From positions 62,001 through 126,000 of the forward strand of contig BGZK01000837.1 in NCBI GenBank assembly GCA_005406025.1: DNA of 64,000 nt. Reading direction: 5' to 3'. Each line of letters opens with the position of its first letter. Position 1 is the first letter of the stretch. The translations under genes and the position numbers were made by a program. Below the pieces are notes generated by a model, which was given only the letters and a program-made list of their open reading frames with translations, ran no database searches and was not told the DNA's origin. Positions 49,001 through 59,073 of this stretch are shown piece by piece. Origin of the DNA: Eumeta japonica. Lineage: Eukaryota; Arthropoda; Insecta; Lepidoptera; Psychidae.

Positions 49001-52000
49001 GTTAGCTAAAAGAAATTGTATTCTATAGCTAAAGAGTTTCATTTTCAAATGTAGTTTTTACTTTTTAAATATTGTTCATGTAAGTCGTCAGTTCCAGAAA
49101 CTTATAGCGCCCCACGTATTACAATTTATTACAATTTACAATTACACTTGCCTACAACACACATATATATTTATATTCATATTACGTAGCTCATAGTCTT
49201 TATATAGTCACAGTAAATAGTTGTATGACACCACACGACATCACTACAATAATAATAGCGTATTTTACTATGCATTTGATAAAATCGGTAAAATTAATAA
49301 ATGAGGTATTTATCACGATCAAAATATATTAATTCAAGTTCATAAAATACAGAACATTTTTTTGTTTCATTTGTGATCCGATATTTTTTTGTATGTTCCA
49401 TATATATATGACACGGTAACCGCATGAATGGACTTTCACGTGCTATCATCATATTGTAGTAAAAGTCAACTGCATCTCTCGTTGCATCAAAGTGTTGTTC
49501 ACAATTGACAGTTGTTAAGTATCTAGTGACGTATAATGGCGGCTAACGTTTTAGAGCGATAATTTTAAAATTTAAATTTAAACGCATTTTTGGGTGCTTA
49601 TCGTTCTTATGACATGGAAATAAAGATCCAAGTGGCCTATCATTACCAAAGGCTCGGATTAAAACAAATTTCTAAATCATGGTACAATACACTATTGGGT
49701 AAGAACTATTAGAAATCTTCTACTATATCGGAGTATCTGTTAATTTATATTACATATAAAATGCTCGTAAAACTACCACCGACTAATTTTAAATTTTTCT
49801 TGCGTCTTTTTGAAGGCAAAACGCGGTCTACAAAGCAATGAAATACTTCAAATGACGACAATATTATTATTAAAAGCATTTTATTATAGATAAAATATTT
49901 GAACCTCTTTTTATATCTTCAATAAAATAACTATATTCTGTATCGATAGTTAATCAACTTTATTTTCTTATTAATTCACGTGGACGTTTGTCGGGGACAT
50001 TTTTAATTTTAAGTGCTTTCTGCGGCGTAAACATTTACAAACAGAATTAAATTTAAAAATATTCTTATATTCCATTAGTTATTGCGATCCCTAAAAAAAT
50101 ATTTATTTACTAGAGTAGACGAGATAAAAACAATACACTTAGGAGATCATAAATAATGCATTACAGTCGAGAATCGTAATACTCAACTTATCGTAATACT
50201 CAATTTTAGAATTTTTTCGCTAAAATGCAAAAGAAACGCCGTCTTCGCTGTTTGTAATTAAATTATAGGACAATAAAATAGACAAAATTGTCAAAGGACT
50301 CTCTCAATTTTAAAATTTGAGAAGTAAATCAATGAAAATAAATATATATGCAGCAAAATCCGTATGCCTTACGCTGAACTAAAATATACAAGAGTTTCGT
50401 CAAATTTTATAATAATTATTCTTATTTATGATGCATTTATACTATATTACAAACATTTTTTTTTTATCTATCTCCATATCATCTTATATCTAAAAGAATT
50501 TATATAAATGTACGACACAATAAGAACATGCGGTTTTTTAATCAACAGATTTTAATCCAATTTTTTTGAAGGATAGATTATGTCTTGGAATACGAAAACG
50601 GATCCTTTTTGTATAAAATAAGTTGGAATACTAGAGAAATGGTAGCAATATCTAAGGAAGGCTGAAGATGGATGTCAGGATGAGCATTGAAATAAAGAAC
50701 ATGACCGGTATCGCAATCGAAAGCAGACTCGAAGTCGGAACCAATTATTGCCAAATTTTATTTTACGCATAGTGAAATTACATCTCGCCGGCCGGTCAAA
50801 TTTTTCCCAGAGGCAAATTACATTTCAAAATAGGACATAGGATACGTGTTGGAGTTCCGTACACTCAAATACAAAAAAAAATGTTTGTGGTAATTCAAGT
50901 CTTCTATGTTCGCAATTCTTTCGTATTTTTATTTCCCTAGTTGCCTATTCTTATCGGCTAGCATTTGCTAGCTAGCTTTTCAGACCTAGCTCGGCAGTTA
51001 CGTATTAGCCTAGCGAAGCGCACGGGTAATAGTTAACAGTTTTATGAACACATTCTAATATTCCATTCGACTTTTCTTACGTAAGTTCATATTAAACATT
51101 TTATGACTTTGTGATTTTATTATAAACATATGATTCAAAACAACAAACCGAGCAGAGGCCCGCCATATTTGCCTATCCCTTTGGCAAATAAACGTGAAGT
51201 ATACGTACATACATATATGCGTATTTAGTTCGATGAACTATATTGTCCTTTCATCCGAAAAGTTCTTTACTGACATTCTCATCTCGACCACCTTGTCTTT
51301 CAACTCGTCTCCCGCTCTTGGCGAATCATCATTCAGTAATGACCGAAGCAAAGTATTCCGATCGGCAGCATTAATTAAAAATTAAATATACGAGTCTCAA
51401 AAATGTTAACAGAACATTAAAATCATTGCGTATGAAGACTGATCTTCATTGTCTTTCTATGATTGTAAACGCCATTATATAGTGCCAAGTGCGCCAAGTG
51501 TAAATTAAGATGCCAAGTGCGATGCAATGCGTTTGCGCATCTTTAACAAGTGTCTAGACGAAAGCGTGTTTCTCGATTTGATGAAAGAAAGTAAAGAAGT
51601 ACATTTGCATAGTAATTGCTGAGCTAATGCTTTAAGCTTACAGGTTGTAAATATCTGCCAGCCATATTCGGGAAGGCATATTTATGTTTGATAGAAGTCA
51701 AGAAAAATATATGGAGATGTTGAGCAACAGTCCCTATTTTTCATATTTTTATCGAATAAATTTTGTTGTTATTTATAGCTGGATAATTAAATTTTGGTTG
51801 GACTAAGAACATTATGTGCAGCTAATGTGTTGTGAATAATACAAATAATATTACTCAATTGACTACGAAATCTCCATGAACTAACAAAATGAAGTTTTAC
51901 TTCATTGTGTTTTAGTTACTTTAGACTGTGTTTTTCAATTCCACAAGTTTTTATTAATTGTACTATGGGAAAAAAACACAGTTCACAATTAATTAACCCA

Positions 52001-53498
52001 CAATGACATATTTTTTTATAGCAAGCACCATTGCTAATAATATTGTACGTTTAATCAATCACGTGGTAATAAAATATTACGTATAAGTATTATGAAATTG
52101 TTTTTTGAAAACAGTAGAAACAGATTCTAATCAATTTATGCAAAGAAAAAGTTAAAAAAATACTTCTGAGATATATACAAGTATTGATTCGCGGTTAAAA
52201 GCAATTTTATCCACTTATAAATTAAAAGCTACTCTTTTAGCAGTTCATTATTAAATGTCTACACTTATTGCATTTATCACGTTGAAAGAAAATAACGAAA
52301 ATAAATTAATTTAGACTTTTTCGATAATTCTCAAAGCCATTTGGTTTTATTGCCTACGCGTACAGCCGTAGAATTTTAATTATAAACATATGTTTCAAAT
52401 GGAGCATAGTACCAGTAATTGCCGTATTTCGAATTACGATTTGGTCAAGTGAGAAATACAAAAATGAATACTTAAAAATTAACAAATGCGAGTCTGTTAT
52501 TGTTGCTATAATTATATGTTTTTAAAGTTTAATTTGAATGTGTCTAAGCAATTTTTTAGATTTGATTTCTTAGACATAGATAAGAAAGAAGTATAAGAAA
52601 TTAAATCACCGATCATGTGCCCGCTTTGCTGGGTGTTATAGCTTACAGAAGAATATAAGAAATAGCAAGCTGTATATTAAATAAAAAATCAATAACTAAA
52701 AACCATATCCAAATGACTCCACGTCAATTGCTAAAAACCCCATATCGATGTGAGCAATTTTTTTTAATTGGTGCCTGAACAAATAAAAAAATCTACAACT
52801 ACCTTGAATTTTCGTCCTTCGACGAACGGATGAAACGATGGACGGATTGCAAACAAATTTTTCATAGAAGTAGATTGTTCCTCGATTAGGTTAAGATTTT
52901 TATGTAAAAAAGGGTAATCTGTTATCACTAACATCAAAACCGACGGGAGGGCCGAGAGCGACAACGGGACTGTTGTGAGAATCAAGAGCGGGACCGAATT
53001 CGGTAATGGAAACATAATTGAGATCGAAGACGGGACAATGTTCGGGATCCGAAGTGACTGCAATAAATTCTACATCCACGTGAGCAAAACCACGTAAATG
53101 TCTGAATTATAGTTGAAGTTTTTATCAACTTACCAAGCAATTGTCACTCTGAACTCTATTAAATTATTGAACCTCCATTTGTTTTGAAATAAATCCACGA
53201 TTCCAAATAGATATATGAACACAAAGTATACTGGCGATAGCGTACTGCCTACTGCTTTTTCATGAAACAGCGTGCATACACAAATGCATGCGAAATCGAA
53301 ATGAATTCAGTGTGCACCACAGATTAGGGGAATCCCCGAAAATTTGCAATAATCGTACGAAATTCCCACTTTAGACGATATATCCTTCAAAGGTACACTC
53401 ACCCAGTTATCCGTGACGATTGACACTATCACCAAAAGTACACTCAGACAGTTTAATACGAAGGAACCGAAAATGTAGCGACGCCTCTTTTCCGCCAT
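33926..53498 (-). CDS. Clarin-type four-transmembrane protein, complete 8-exon gene (307 aa)
   Basis: Eight minus-strand exons join with matching phases: 53498-53403, 47203-47086, 46350-46280, 44830-44745, 42808-42699, 38898-38752, 35814-35658 and 34064-33926, 924 nt in all including TGA. Membrane segments lie at about residues 8-28, 167-195, 213-235 and 262-281. The first extracellular loop is long (about 33-165), with LNYGLYGGE and five cysteines; the second is short (236-260). The GLYGGE motif, the NP.E...G linker before TM3 and the DLKDHLA segment after it resemble vertebrate clarins (clarin-1 has QYGLFHGE), small membrane proteins linked to hair-cell and photoreceptor function. Vertebrate clarins are near 230 aa, so this loop is expanded. 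Start: ATG at 53498 in a good context (ATCATGG) directly before TM1. Every exon ends at GT and follows AG. The exon structure is seen in the sequence; the family call is inferred from recalled motifs. A general claudin/PMP22-like protein is the alternative. Confidence 0.78.
35658..35814 (-). CDS. Clarin-type gene, exon 7 (TM3 and loop 2)
   Basis: 157 nt, phase 1 in and phase 2 out. The acceptor is TTTTTTTTTAG|GTG and the donor TATTG|GTGAGT. It encodes AGTISLMIWGIYFAV (TM3), DLKDHLAFAY and NPALGFSYW. Exactly the same length and phases as the paralogue exon at 62309-62153, with shared IWG.Y, HLAF.Y and G.SYW. Confidence 0.87.
36830..37660 (+). pseudogene. LINE ORF2 C-terminal relic (family X, longest copy)
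   Basis: Plus-strand fragments in order: FDRAIERRANAGNKSNGAL (36996-37060), KAHLAVYNEV, SLRSLGRVYLQGRPTNSDVR, RCDLKGNVVTKVKKGM, LTKQIYKTNIC, RPRKFNATVLVAY, and SAVSAYSSEK-stop. These match the C-terminal region of an endonuclease/reverse-transcriptase element common in moths (DIERR.NAGNK.NGALL, GLK.DVVT..E.GMLRWFGH, L.KQIY.A.V, RPR..., VVSAYP.GK). Frameshifts and stops make it dead. It lies in intron 6 of the clarin-type gene. At least five shorter copies of the same tail occur in the window. Confidence 0.72.
38195..38375 (-). repeat. 12-bp-period array (complement orientation)
   Basis: GAACAAGACAGAAATTGTAATCG..., GGACGAGGATTGGAAAC and GGGACCGAAATGGGAGTCGA: the same periodic pattern, purine-rich on the plus strand. 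In intron 6. Confidence 0.6.
38752..38898 (-). CDS. Clarin-type gene, exon 6 (TM2)
   Basis: 147 nt, phase 1 in and phase 1 out. The acceptor is TTTTTCTTTCAG|TG and the donor TTGCCAG|GTGCGT. It encodes GREPVISYALF, then a long hydrophobic stretch with INVFMYLQLIFG, then KNPTEPMLGLP. It aligns residue by residue with the paralogue exon at 63236-63096 (ISYALF..IN...Y.Q), with identical start and end phases. Confidence 0.85.
39454..39725 (+). mobile_element. tRNA-derived SINE
   Basis: It shows a pol III A box (TGGCTCGGTGG at 39466-39476) and B box (GGTTCGATTCC at 39505-39515) at tRNA-like spacing, followed by a GC-richer unrelated body to about 39720. It lies in intron 5 of the clarin-type gene, antisense to it. 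Confidence 0.65.
40250..40430 (-). repeat. 12-bp-period array (complement orientation)
   Basis: GGAACGTCAACCGGTAACGG, GCAAAATCGAAAGTCGAGAT and GGTCAGAATCGAGAATGAGA: same pattern. In intron 5. Confidence 0.6.
41460..41715 (+). mobile_element. LINE family X tail fragment
   Basis: GTCAATGAAACAAGAGAGATATGC and ATTCTGGGAAAAAGTCGTGAG match the tail at 59.6-59.77 kb. A 12-bp-period array follows at 41755. In intron 5 of the clarin-type gene. Confidence 0.55.
41755..42010 (+). repeat. 12-bp-period GAT array, clearest copy
   Basis: From 41901 to 41970 the triplet GAT recurs at exact 12-bp steps (CCGATCTCGACC, TTGATTCTAATT, TTGATCCCACGG, TCGATTACGACT, TTGATCCCTTTC, TCGATTTCGAAC). Outside this part the spacing slips by single bases. 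It lies directly after a LINE X tail, in intron 5. Confidence 0.75.
42699..42808 (-). CDS. Clarin-type gene, exon 5 (end of loop 1)
   Basis: 110 nt, phase 2 in and phase 1 out. The acceptor is TTTGAAACAG|G and the donor GCAGAAG|GTACTT. It encodes LMKEGDANFLLNTG, then GYFVASWVQGLQN and IALEAE (residues 125-160). It has typical coding composition in an AT-rich background and no stop in this frame only. Confidence 0.75.
42809..44744 (-). other. Intron 4 of the clarin-type gene
   Basis: 1,936 bp. Contains a segment at 43995-44100 (AAGGGGCATTGCGGAGGGTA, CCCCAGCCGGCAAAAAACG) that looks like part of a dispersed insect repeat, and several TAGTCTATG motifs between 44115 and 44460. Confidence 0.4.
44745..44830 (-). 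CDS. Clarin-type gene, exon 4 (loop 1), tandem donor sites
   Basis: 86 nt, phase 0 in and phase 2 out. The acceptor is CGTTGTAG|GTG. It encodes VINLAGGLRPAALVC and ends QQQPDC plus GA. Two donors lie 4 nt apart: GATT|GTGAGT and GATTGTGA|GTATAG. Only the second joins exon 5 in frame (GA+G = Glu). The first gives Cys followed directly by TAA. Confidence 0.72.
45165..45615 (+). mobile_element. LINE 3' end of a second family, with (ATT)n tail
   Basis: Reads MERSMLGKKLSDRIRTETIK, LKWPGRI, KWSKVIMNW, DIKAIAGGTWTRTAKDREEW and EEAFANKW-stop in shifting frames. This is the C-terminus of a non-LTR retrotransposon (M.RSMLGI.L.DR.R, KW.WAGH, W...V..W.PR, D.I..IAG..W.R.A.DR..W...EEA....W). A 3' UTR of about 110 bp follows, then an (ATT)n run at 45583-45613, the usual 3' end of such elements. 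In intron 3 of the clarin-type gene. Confidence 0.7.
46280..46350 (-). CDS. Clarin-type gene, exon 3 (cysteine-rich part of loop 1)
   Basis: 71 nt, phase 1 in and phase 0 out. The acceptor is ACCTTTCAG|TGG and the donor CAGGAG|GTAATG. It encodes VCVASVGSCALTC and TTPDARRQE, three cysteines within 12 residues (about residues 74-85). Beyond the donor the base composition turns AT-rich, which supports an exon end here although the frame stays open to 46166. Confidence 0.72.
46745..46925 (-). mobile_element. SINE family A copy
   Basis: The minus strand shows GTGGTCAACTTGGCTGCAGC (A-box-like), GGGCCGGTTCGATCGACG (B box) and then AGTGAGTGAGAGTTCCGATG, ending ATATCCTATACC. It lies in intron 2 of the clarin-type gene. 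The first 20 bp are repeated inverted at 46940-46959. Confidence 0.62.
46901..46959. repeat. Inverted duplication of a SINE head, 20-bp arms
   Basis: 46901-46920 and 46940-46959 are complementary with one mismatch. The left arm is the head of the minus-strand SINE family A copy, so the right arm is a second SINE head in the opposite direction, at the SINE's 5' border. Confidence 0.8.
47086..47203 (-). CDS. Clarin-type gene, exon 2 (first extracellular loop)
   Basis: 118 nt, phase 0 in and phase 1 out. The acceptor is AATCTAG|GTA and the donor CCACA|GTGAGT. It encodes VETDMLAEGD... then LNYGLYGGE and MTLRVLV, residues 33-71. The YGL.GGE motif corresponds to the claudin-superfamily G-L-W position and to the clarin signature. 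Confidence 0.8.
47901..49116 (-). mobile_element. mariner-family transposon with both terminal repeats, in intron 1 of the clarin-type gene
   Basis: The imperfect terminal inverted repeats start CGAAGGGCGC at 47901 and, on the other strand, CGTGGGGCGC at 49116. Further inward both contain TTYCTGGAA. TA flanks both ends (47899-47900 and 49117-49118), the usual mariner target duplication. The 1,216-bp length is normal for the family. The transposase is on the minus strand from ATG at 48953. Confidence 0.8.
47965..48953 (-). pseudogene. mariner transposase pseudogene
   Basis: It starts MDLSRENFRITIFYDF at 48953. Landmarks then follow in shifting frames: TAFGNEAP, EFKCGRVNLSDEF (after a frameshift), MIEIDRHVTYHEIRASLVIG, LHHDNASFHKAK (48240-48195) followed by a stop, and a C-terminus EEWYKYFQN...KCIYANGEYFEKQ near 47965-48050. 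Mariner transposases are about 345 aa with a D,D34D triad. Here the HHDN Asp is present, but the stretch carrying the third Asp (HPPYSPDLAP) is missing or unreadable, and there are several stops and shifts. Inactive. Confidence 0.78.
50655..50755 (-). repeat. Short 12-bp-period array (complement orientation)
   Basis: ACATGACCGGTATCGCAATC, GAAAGCAGACTCGAAGTCGG: same motif set. In intron 1. Confidence 0.5.
51230..51373 (-). CDS. Unidentified open stretch, exon-like (46 codons)
   Basis: On the minus strand the frame INAADRNTLLRSLLNDDSPR, then AGDELKDKVVEMRMSVKNFS and DERTI runs to TAG near 51233. Its amino-acid composition (charged, amphipathic) and base composition stand out from the AT-rich surroundings. 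There is no ATG at its start and no clear acceptor; possible donors are GACAAG|GTGGTC and ATGTCA|GTAAAG. It lies in intron 1 of the clarin-type gene on the same strand, but fits none of that gene's phases or loops. It could be a fragment of a transposon ORF or a stranded exon. I do not recognise it. Confidence 0.3.
52930..53055 (-). repeat. 12-bp-period array (complement orientation)
   Basis: ACCGACGGGAGGGCCGAGAG, AATCAAGAGCGGGACCGAAT and TTGAGATCGAAGACGGGACA: same pattern. In intron 1, about 350 bp from exon 1. Confidence 0.6.
53403..53498 (-). CDS. Clarin-type gene, exon 1 (start codon, TM1)
   Basis: Encodes residues 1-32, starting MAEKRRRYIF and ending TDNW. A basic N-terminus precedes a hydrophobic segment. 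The donor TGG|GTGAGT is phase 0. The reading frame runs on into the intron to a TGA at 53307, but exon 2 joins at W32 without a frame change, and GTGAGT is a perfect donor. Confidence 0.8.
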
Positions 53499-56400
53499 GA
53501 TGCCTCATTTAAGTCTAACATTAAACTGATAATAATGAAACACCGATAAATATAACATCGATAAAATACGCGGTTCCCGATAAATTGTAAATATACGATA
53601 ACGGTTAATCATCGCGTAGTAGTGATGTAACGAAGGAGATAAAAGAAGGAAATTAAAAAAAAGTGATTCCGAATGAGTAAAATGTTTTTGAATAGCTTGA
53701 AATAATTGTGTACAAGTTCTTTTGAAATAGTATATAGTAGTAATAGTCTTCATTAAAATAATGATGTTTTAATAGATCCGCTAGGCAGAAAGACCGCTAA
53801 TTGTAGTACTCGATGTCTATGTAGACATTATTTCTATTTAAAAGAAAACTTTCTGATGTTTGAATTCGATTATCGACGGCCATTAGGAAAGATAGGTGGT
53901 GCAAGCCTTATTCTGAAAAAGTTCTACTGTACACATAAGGTAGACATTTGATGTTAATATTATTCTCAAATTATGCCTGATTATTTATTTATTTCGGGAG
54001 CACAGCTGTTGTCGTGAACCATCGTGACTCGCTGGTTTTAATAACCGTCGCCCACAAACTGAAAGGTACGGAATTTATAACCTTATTACGACCACTAAAA
54101 TAAACCACACACACCCCGAACATATAAACCATCGGTAGTCGGTAACACAATCGATCACAAAAGGCATTGCTACCAGAGATGTTAATTGGAAAATAATTAA
54201 ACTCTAAAAATCATGATGCATGTGTTATGTTAGCGCATGTGTACATGTTAAACAGAACAAAAAAGTGTGAATATAAATAATGTGTCCTGCACAAGGTCTG
54301 TGTTCTAAATATTCCATCTTATTAATTAGCTGCCTATAGAAATCTGCATGTAGTCCTTTGACTCTCTGAACTATCATTGTCAGGTTACAGCCGCAGAAAA
54401 TCTAGGGTTCAAAGTAATGTCGAATATATTATTATATAAAATATCTTTAAAACATTCCTATAATTTACTCTTTCAACGTAATTTACCTCTAGGTAAATGT
54501 TTTTACTGATTTATAAAACAATTGCAAATTAAAATGGAATGCAATTAAAAAAATTAAATACTATTCAAATATCTTAATCTTTCAAAACGATAAATTGGTA
54601 ATCTAATCCTTTGAAAAAGTATAACGGACAATGAATACAAGTTATCTTTATAGCTATTTTTTTTTTATACAAAGTGTGATCTTGTCTCTGATACCCGAAT
54701 TTGCCGCAAATAAATAACAGTTATAAAAAACGCATTTTCATTGTTATTTTGGAATTCAAACAGTTCTTTCAGACATTTTGTATTATAAACAAATCAAACA
54801 TGATTCTTTAGTGAACAGACGTATAAGGCTAGCAAAGTACACAGAGACTCCAATTGTATTTTTCCAATTGTCACACCCTTCTGAGCCCTCAAGCAGACAT
54901 GTTCTAGGCATTGTATCGTTTTTGCGATGCTTCTAGTGTAGATAAAGTATTATAGCTTGAGGCAACAAGTAAATCATGTATTTGAATTTGGGAAATGTTA
55001 ACACTCCGCGTCAACCTTACGCCTTTTCGCTATTCCATTGTGTTACTATTTATTGTCTTTATTTGTGACGTGTAGGAACATTTGTTTAAATAATGGGATA
55101 AATTTTCATCATCATCGTTTTCGATAAAGTTTTCTCTTAAACACATTAATCGATCACAGTCGATTTTAAGACGGCCGAGGTGGTACGGTAAGTTTTTGAG
55201 ATGTTTTGAGTTTGAAATTGAGCGGTTGAATAATTTTCAAATAATTGGTCAAATTCTTGAATTTTTTTTACACTTATCGTCTTACTTTACCGTTTCACGC
55301 CAAAATTTATTTAATCAAGTATAGGGAATTCTAACAGAGGATATAACAGCTACTACTGTTGGTGGATCCATTAAAAAATTGTAAAGAAAATACTATGAAA
55401 CTGAACTTGAAATAGATTATATAGCTTCTTAGGATATTAAAATATCGATACGCAATCAAATTTTGGAACTGTAAAATCACAATGATATCTTTCCGAAATT
55501 TAATAAGGATTTCCAATTTTATTAGTATAAAATGCCGTTCATTAATTTCGTATTAAGTATATAGATTAGTAATTTCACAGTTCTTTATTTAAGTATAAGT
55601 AAAAAACTATATTTTAGTTTAATACTAATGTTTAGTGTTGTGCAAGCACATATTTTGTGTTCAAAAAATTCGCTATAAAAATTAAAGAGTTTTATTACGT
55701 AGCTTACGTGGTACAGCGACGTGACGGAGTGCCATGACCAAACAGACACATTATCAAAAACACGAGATTTCGGGTAATTTTCTTAGAGAAAATTTAAAAG
55801 AAAACTCTATTCGTGTTTAACTGTTACTATCTTTTACCGTTAATCGTATAGCCCTCTCTAAGTTGCACAAACCAACCGATGCTTTCGCTATGAAAATTTC
55901 CTTATAAATGTCGATAAGAAAATACGAGAAATCGTTTGACTACTCGATGAACTCTTGACCCTACGTCTTTCATCCTCGTTGGGCCTTAAAGTGTTACTTA
56001 CCCCCAAAGTATGGGTTTCATCACGATGTTTTTTATCACCGCTTGTGAATGGCGTAAGTGAATAGAATTTATCTACATCATTAATTTTGTATAAAAATAC
56101 ACAACACTCTTCTTGTTATAATTAAAAACTTATTTTCCGTAATTTTTCCCGGCGTGTACAATGGGAAGTAAATGAAGCATAATACATAAATGTTGAATTT
56201 CCACTTTTTAAAAAACGTATTCCAAAGGGTGTTCCAAAGTAGGAACATCCTACAAAAATCTAAAAAACAGTCAACCCTGAAGAGCATCCCTTAAACTTCC
56301 TGCTCTCGAAGACGTAGGCAATGAAGAGTTATTTATCAGTGTATTTTTAAGCTGTACGAACTTAAAGACATAGTTGTCCAAACGTTTACGAGCTATTCTC

Positions 56401-56893
56401 CCTGAAAATAATGCAAAATGTGTCTTAAGTGATTTTTTGTTCTGATTTTGCACATGAAACGATTAATGAAATGCGAATAGTTATACATTTAGTTAAGTTT
56501 TTGTGCTAAATCTCGTTTTTGTTTAATTTTAATTTTTATAATTTTAAAGTAGAAATAATTTGGGACAGCAGTTATATCATATAGTTCTTTCAAAGAAAGA
56601 ATGACTGTTTGACGCAGCAGAAAACGTATACTGTCGAAAAAACTATTCATTCTCCGGCATTATCACATAATCATACGTGAACACTCGACTTCAAGAATGA
56701 AAAATTCCAAGTCAGTGTGTTTCACGACACTTGGTCATATTTGTACAAAAAATTATAAAGTTGTCATTGTATTAAACATACAAAATAGTATAATTATGAG
56801 AATATCAACATTTTTGTAAAATTGCATATTTATTTTGATCGAACTATAAGCTTGAACCTGTATTATTTTCTTTTGATATATATTGTAACACTT

Positions 56894-56911
56894 TGAACTC
56901 TATAGAGTTCA
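56894..56911. repeat. 18-bp perfect palindrome
   Basis: TGAACTCTATAGAGTTCA is self-complementary. AACACTT on the left and AAGTGTT on the right extend it imperfectly. Confidence 0.8.
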
Positions 56912-57567
56912 AGAAGTGTTGTTTGATATTTGCGAATAACGATGAAATTAAAAAAGAAAACAAATTTAAGCACCTACGAAACAATATCCTAATGCCTAAA
57001 ACCACCACTTGGATTTTTTTATTAATTAATAAGAATAAATTATAATAGGAAATAAAATTACAAATTTATTACAATATAATTAATGCTTAAACAAAACCTT
57101 TAAAATAATATTCTATATACACCACCTTAAAGCGATGTATAAATAATACATGTGGCTCCACCTTGAAGAAAGACTATGAACTAATATAAAAATATTTCAG
57201 CTGTCGCTGAATATTTTGTTTCAGTACGCGCTTCTGCGGCTAGAACCGCTGATCTTAATACAAACTAATACAAAAACTGCAATGTGCACATGTAAATTGT
57301 GCCTATTTTCAAAAATTTAGCCGCACTTTTTGTCCCTCTCGCCAACTCCGTTGCATAATTCACCACCTGGATTTAAATATGTTTGTCCGAATAAAATAAC
57401 TCTTGGTTTAAGACCTTTGAAATTAGTAGATATCGAAGTATTCGTTATAATACATTTATTAAGTTATAATACATTTATTAAGTTATATACTTGTTATCAA
57501 CTTTACTCTTCATGTGTTAAATACCTATACGACATATTGCGATGTGAAAAATGTATGTAAATTTATA

Positions 57568-57915
57568 TATACTAGCTGGACCGACAGACATTGTTCTGCC
57601 CGTTTTTGTTTGTTCTTGCCCGTACAACTAATGCCCGGAGCTGCGCCGGTATGGGCGTATAATGAGTTCCTTCATCTTTTGTGTCGATTGATTTCTAACT
57701 GAATACCCGTATCGCTTTTGATTCCGCAACCGGTCACACATTTGATTTTAATCCCAACCGCACATCTATTTTCGTCCCCAGTTCCGTTCTACGTTACGGT
57801 CTCGATCCAACTTGCGATTCAGTTCCGCTCAGATTCTATTCTGGTCCCGCCCGCAATTCTTTGCCCCACCCCGCTTTCAACCCCGATTTCGCTACCAGTC
57901 ACAATTGCGACTTAC
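57568..57915 (+). repeat. ACTAGC-type repeat with 12-bp-period array
   Basis: It starts ACTAGCTGGACCGACAGACA, a typical insect repeat start. After about 130 bp it passes into TTGATTCCGCAACCGGTCAC and onward C/T-rich periodic sequence (TTTTCGTCCCCAGTTCCGTT, CTCGATCCAACTTGCGATTC). Confidence 0.6.
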
Positions 57916-58959
57916 ACGAAGTAAAGAAGAGAAAAAGGACGTTTGTATATATGAAATTGATAAACTCAGAAATTATTTGACCGATCATTATGAATATTGA
58001 TATGTAGGTGTGTCGGTTGAGCGATGCGGAAGTCGATACATCGCAGCGCCACCTGGTGGCGAGTTGCGTCAATGGAGATAGCATAAAAACCTTCTCTATA
58101 AAAAAATACATATACATACAAATATTCATAATGATCAGTCAATCACCCTTTTATATATTTTAACATTTCAACCTTTACTAAGATAGTGTACAAACTGCAC
58201 ATTATAATTTTTTAATCTTCCCACATTTTCAATTTTCATTATTATGAATTTAATTAATAAATTAAATGTTAATTTGTTATTGAAAACTTTTGTAAAACTA
58301 TGAAAGAGATTGAATACCTGTGTGCATGCTTACAAAGTTGTTCACTTAATATAAATTGATTTATTTTTTCGAGAGCTATCGTAATCGTGTCGGTTTGTAG
58401 TGATCATAATTTCTTTTTATAATGTCGTAGTTTAAAAAGAAAGCGATTTGAATATAAGACCTATTTAAACCTGCGTCGAACATCGCAAGTCTCGTTGAAG
58501 TCAACCAAATTTATTAAGGAATCTAATCGTCCAAAAATTATATTAACTATTTAAAATCTAAATACATTACATATGAATTCTAAAACTGTACTAAATGCCA
58601 CAAACCCTGTTCATGCAGATAGGGTCATTATAAAAAATATCTTTCAATAAGCATTTGAAGAATGACTGATAATTTTTTTATACCTATAATAATTTAATAG
58701 GAATGAATTCAGAAATTTGAACAATAATACTTTCATGTTTTCCAAATTACAAAACCAGATCTATTATTAGTTATTATAATTCTGATGTACATCTAAGTAA
58801 TTGCAATGCGAAGGGATAGAAGACGACGAGTTAAAATGAAAATAACTCGTTCTAGAAGAACCAAGACTAAATGCCAATTGAAGTGTATACGTGAAATTCA
58901 GCATTTTTCTATGGTATTCCTTAACGGTTACCATCCCACCGTTCGTGTGACTCCACCAT

Positions 58960-59073
58960 ATTTTTTGTAGTCGAGGGCCCAACGAACATATGAGCCACCA
59001 GGCACTGGATAGTCACCGCCGCCCATGGTCACTCACTACCTCAGAGGAATCACTAGTACATTGCTGGCGTCTT
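58960..59073 (+). mobile_element. Moth-type dispersed repeat tail
   Basis: GAGCCACCAGGCACTGG, then TAGTCACCGCCGCCCATGG and GAGGAATCACTAGTACATTG form a segment I recognise as a very common lepidopteran dispersed repeat (GGTCACCGCCGCCCATGG...). It abuts the SINE copy that follows. Confidence 0.5.

Larger units (their letters stand above)
53499..58760. other. Intergenic DNA between the two clarin-type genes, left part
   Basis: AT-rich. No coding frame; the promoter of the clarin-type gene should lie just above 53498, but no TATA box or initiator stands out. Contains a tandem pair of GTTATAATACATTTATTAA (about 57442-57483). Confidence 0.4.

Noticed and set aside
53307..53402. Open frame continuing past exon 1
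   Set aside because: A perfect GTGAGT donor at Trp32 joins exon 2 in phase; the continuation ends without a further membrane segment.
57718..57924. Frames over the C/T-rich periodic DNA
   Set aside because: Stop-poor because of the 12-bp repeat; the peptide is a by-product of periodicity.
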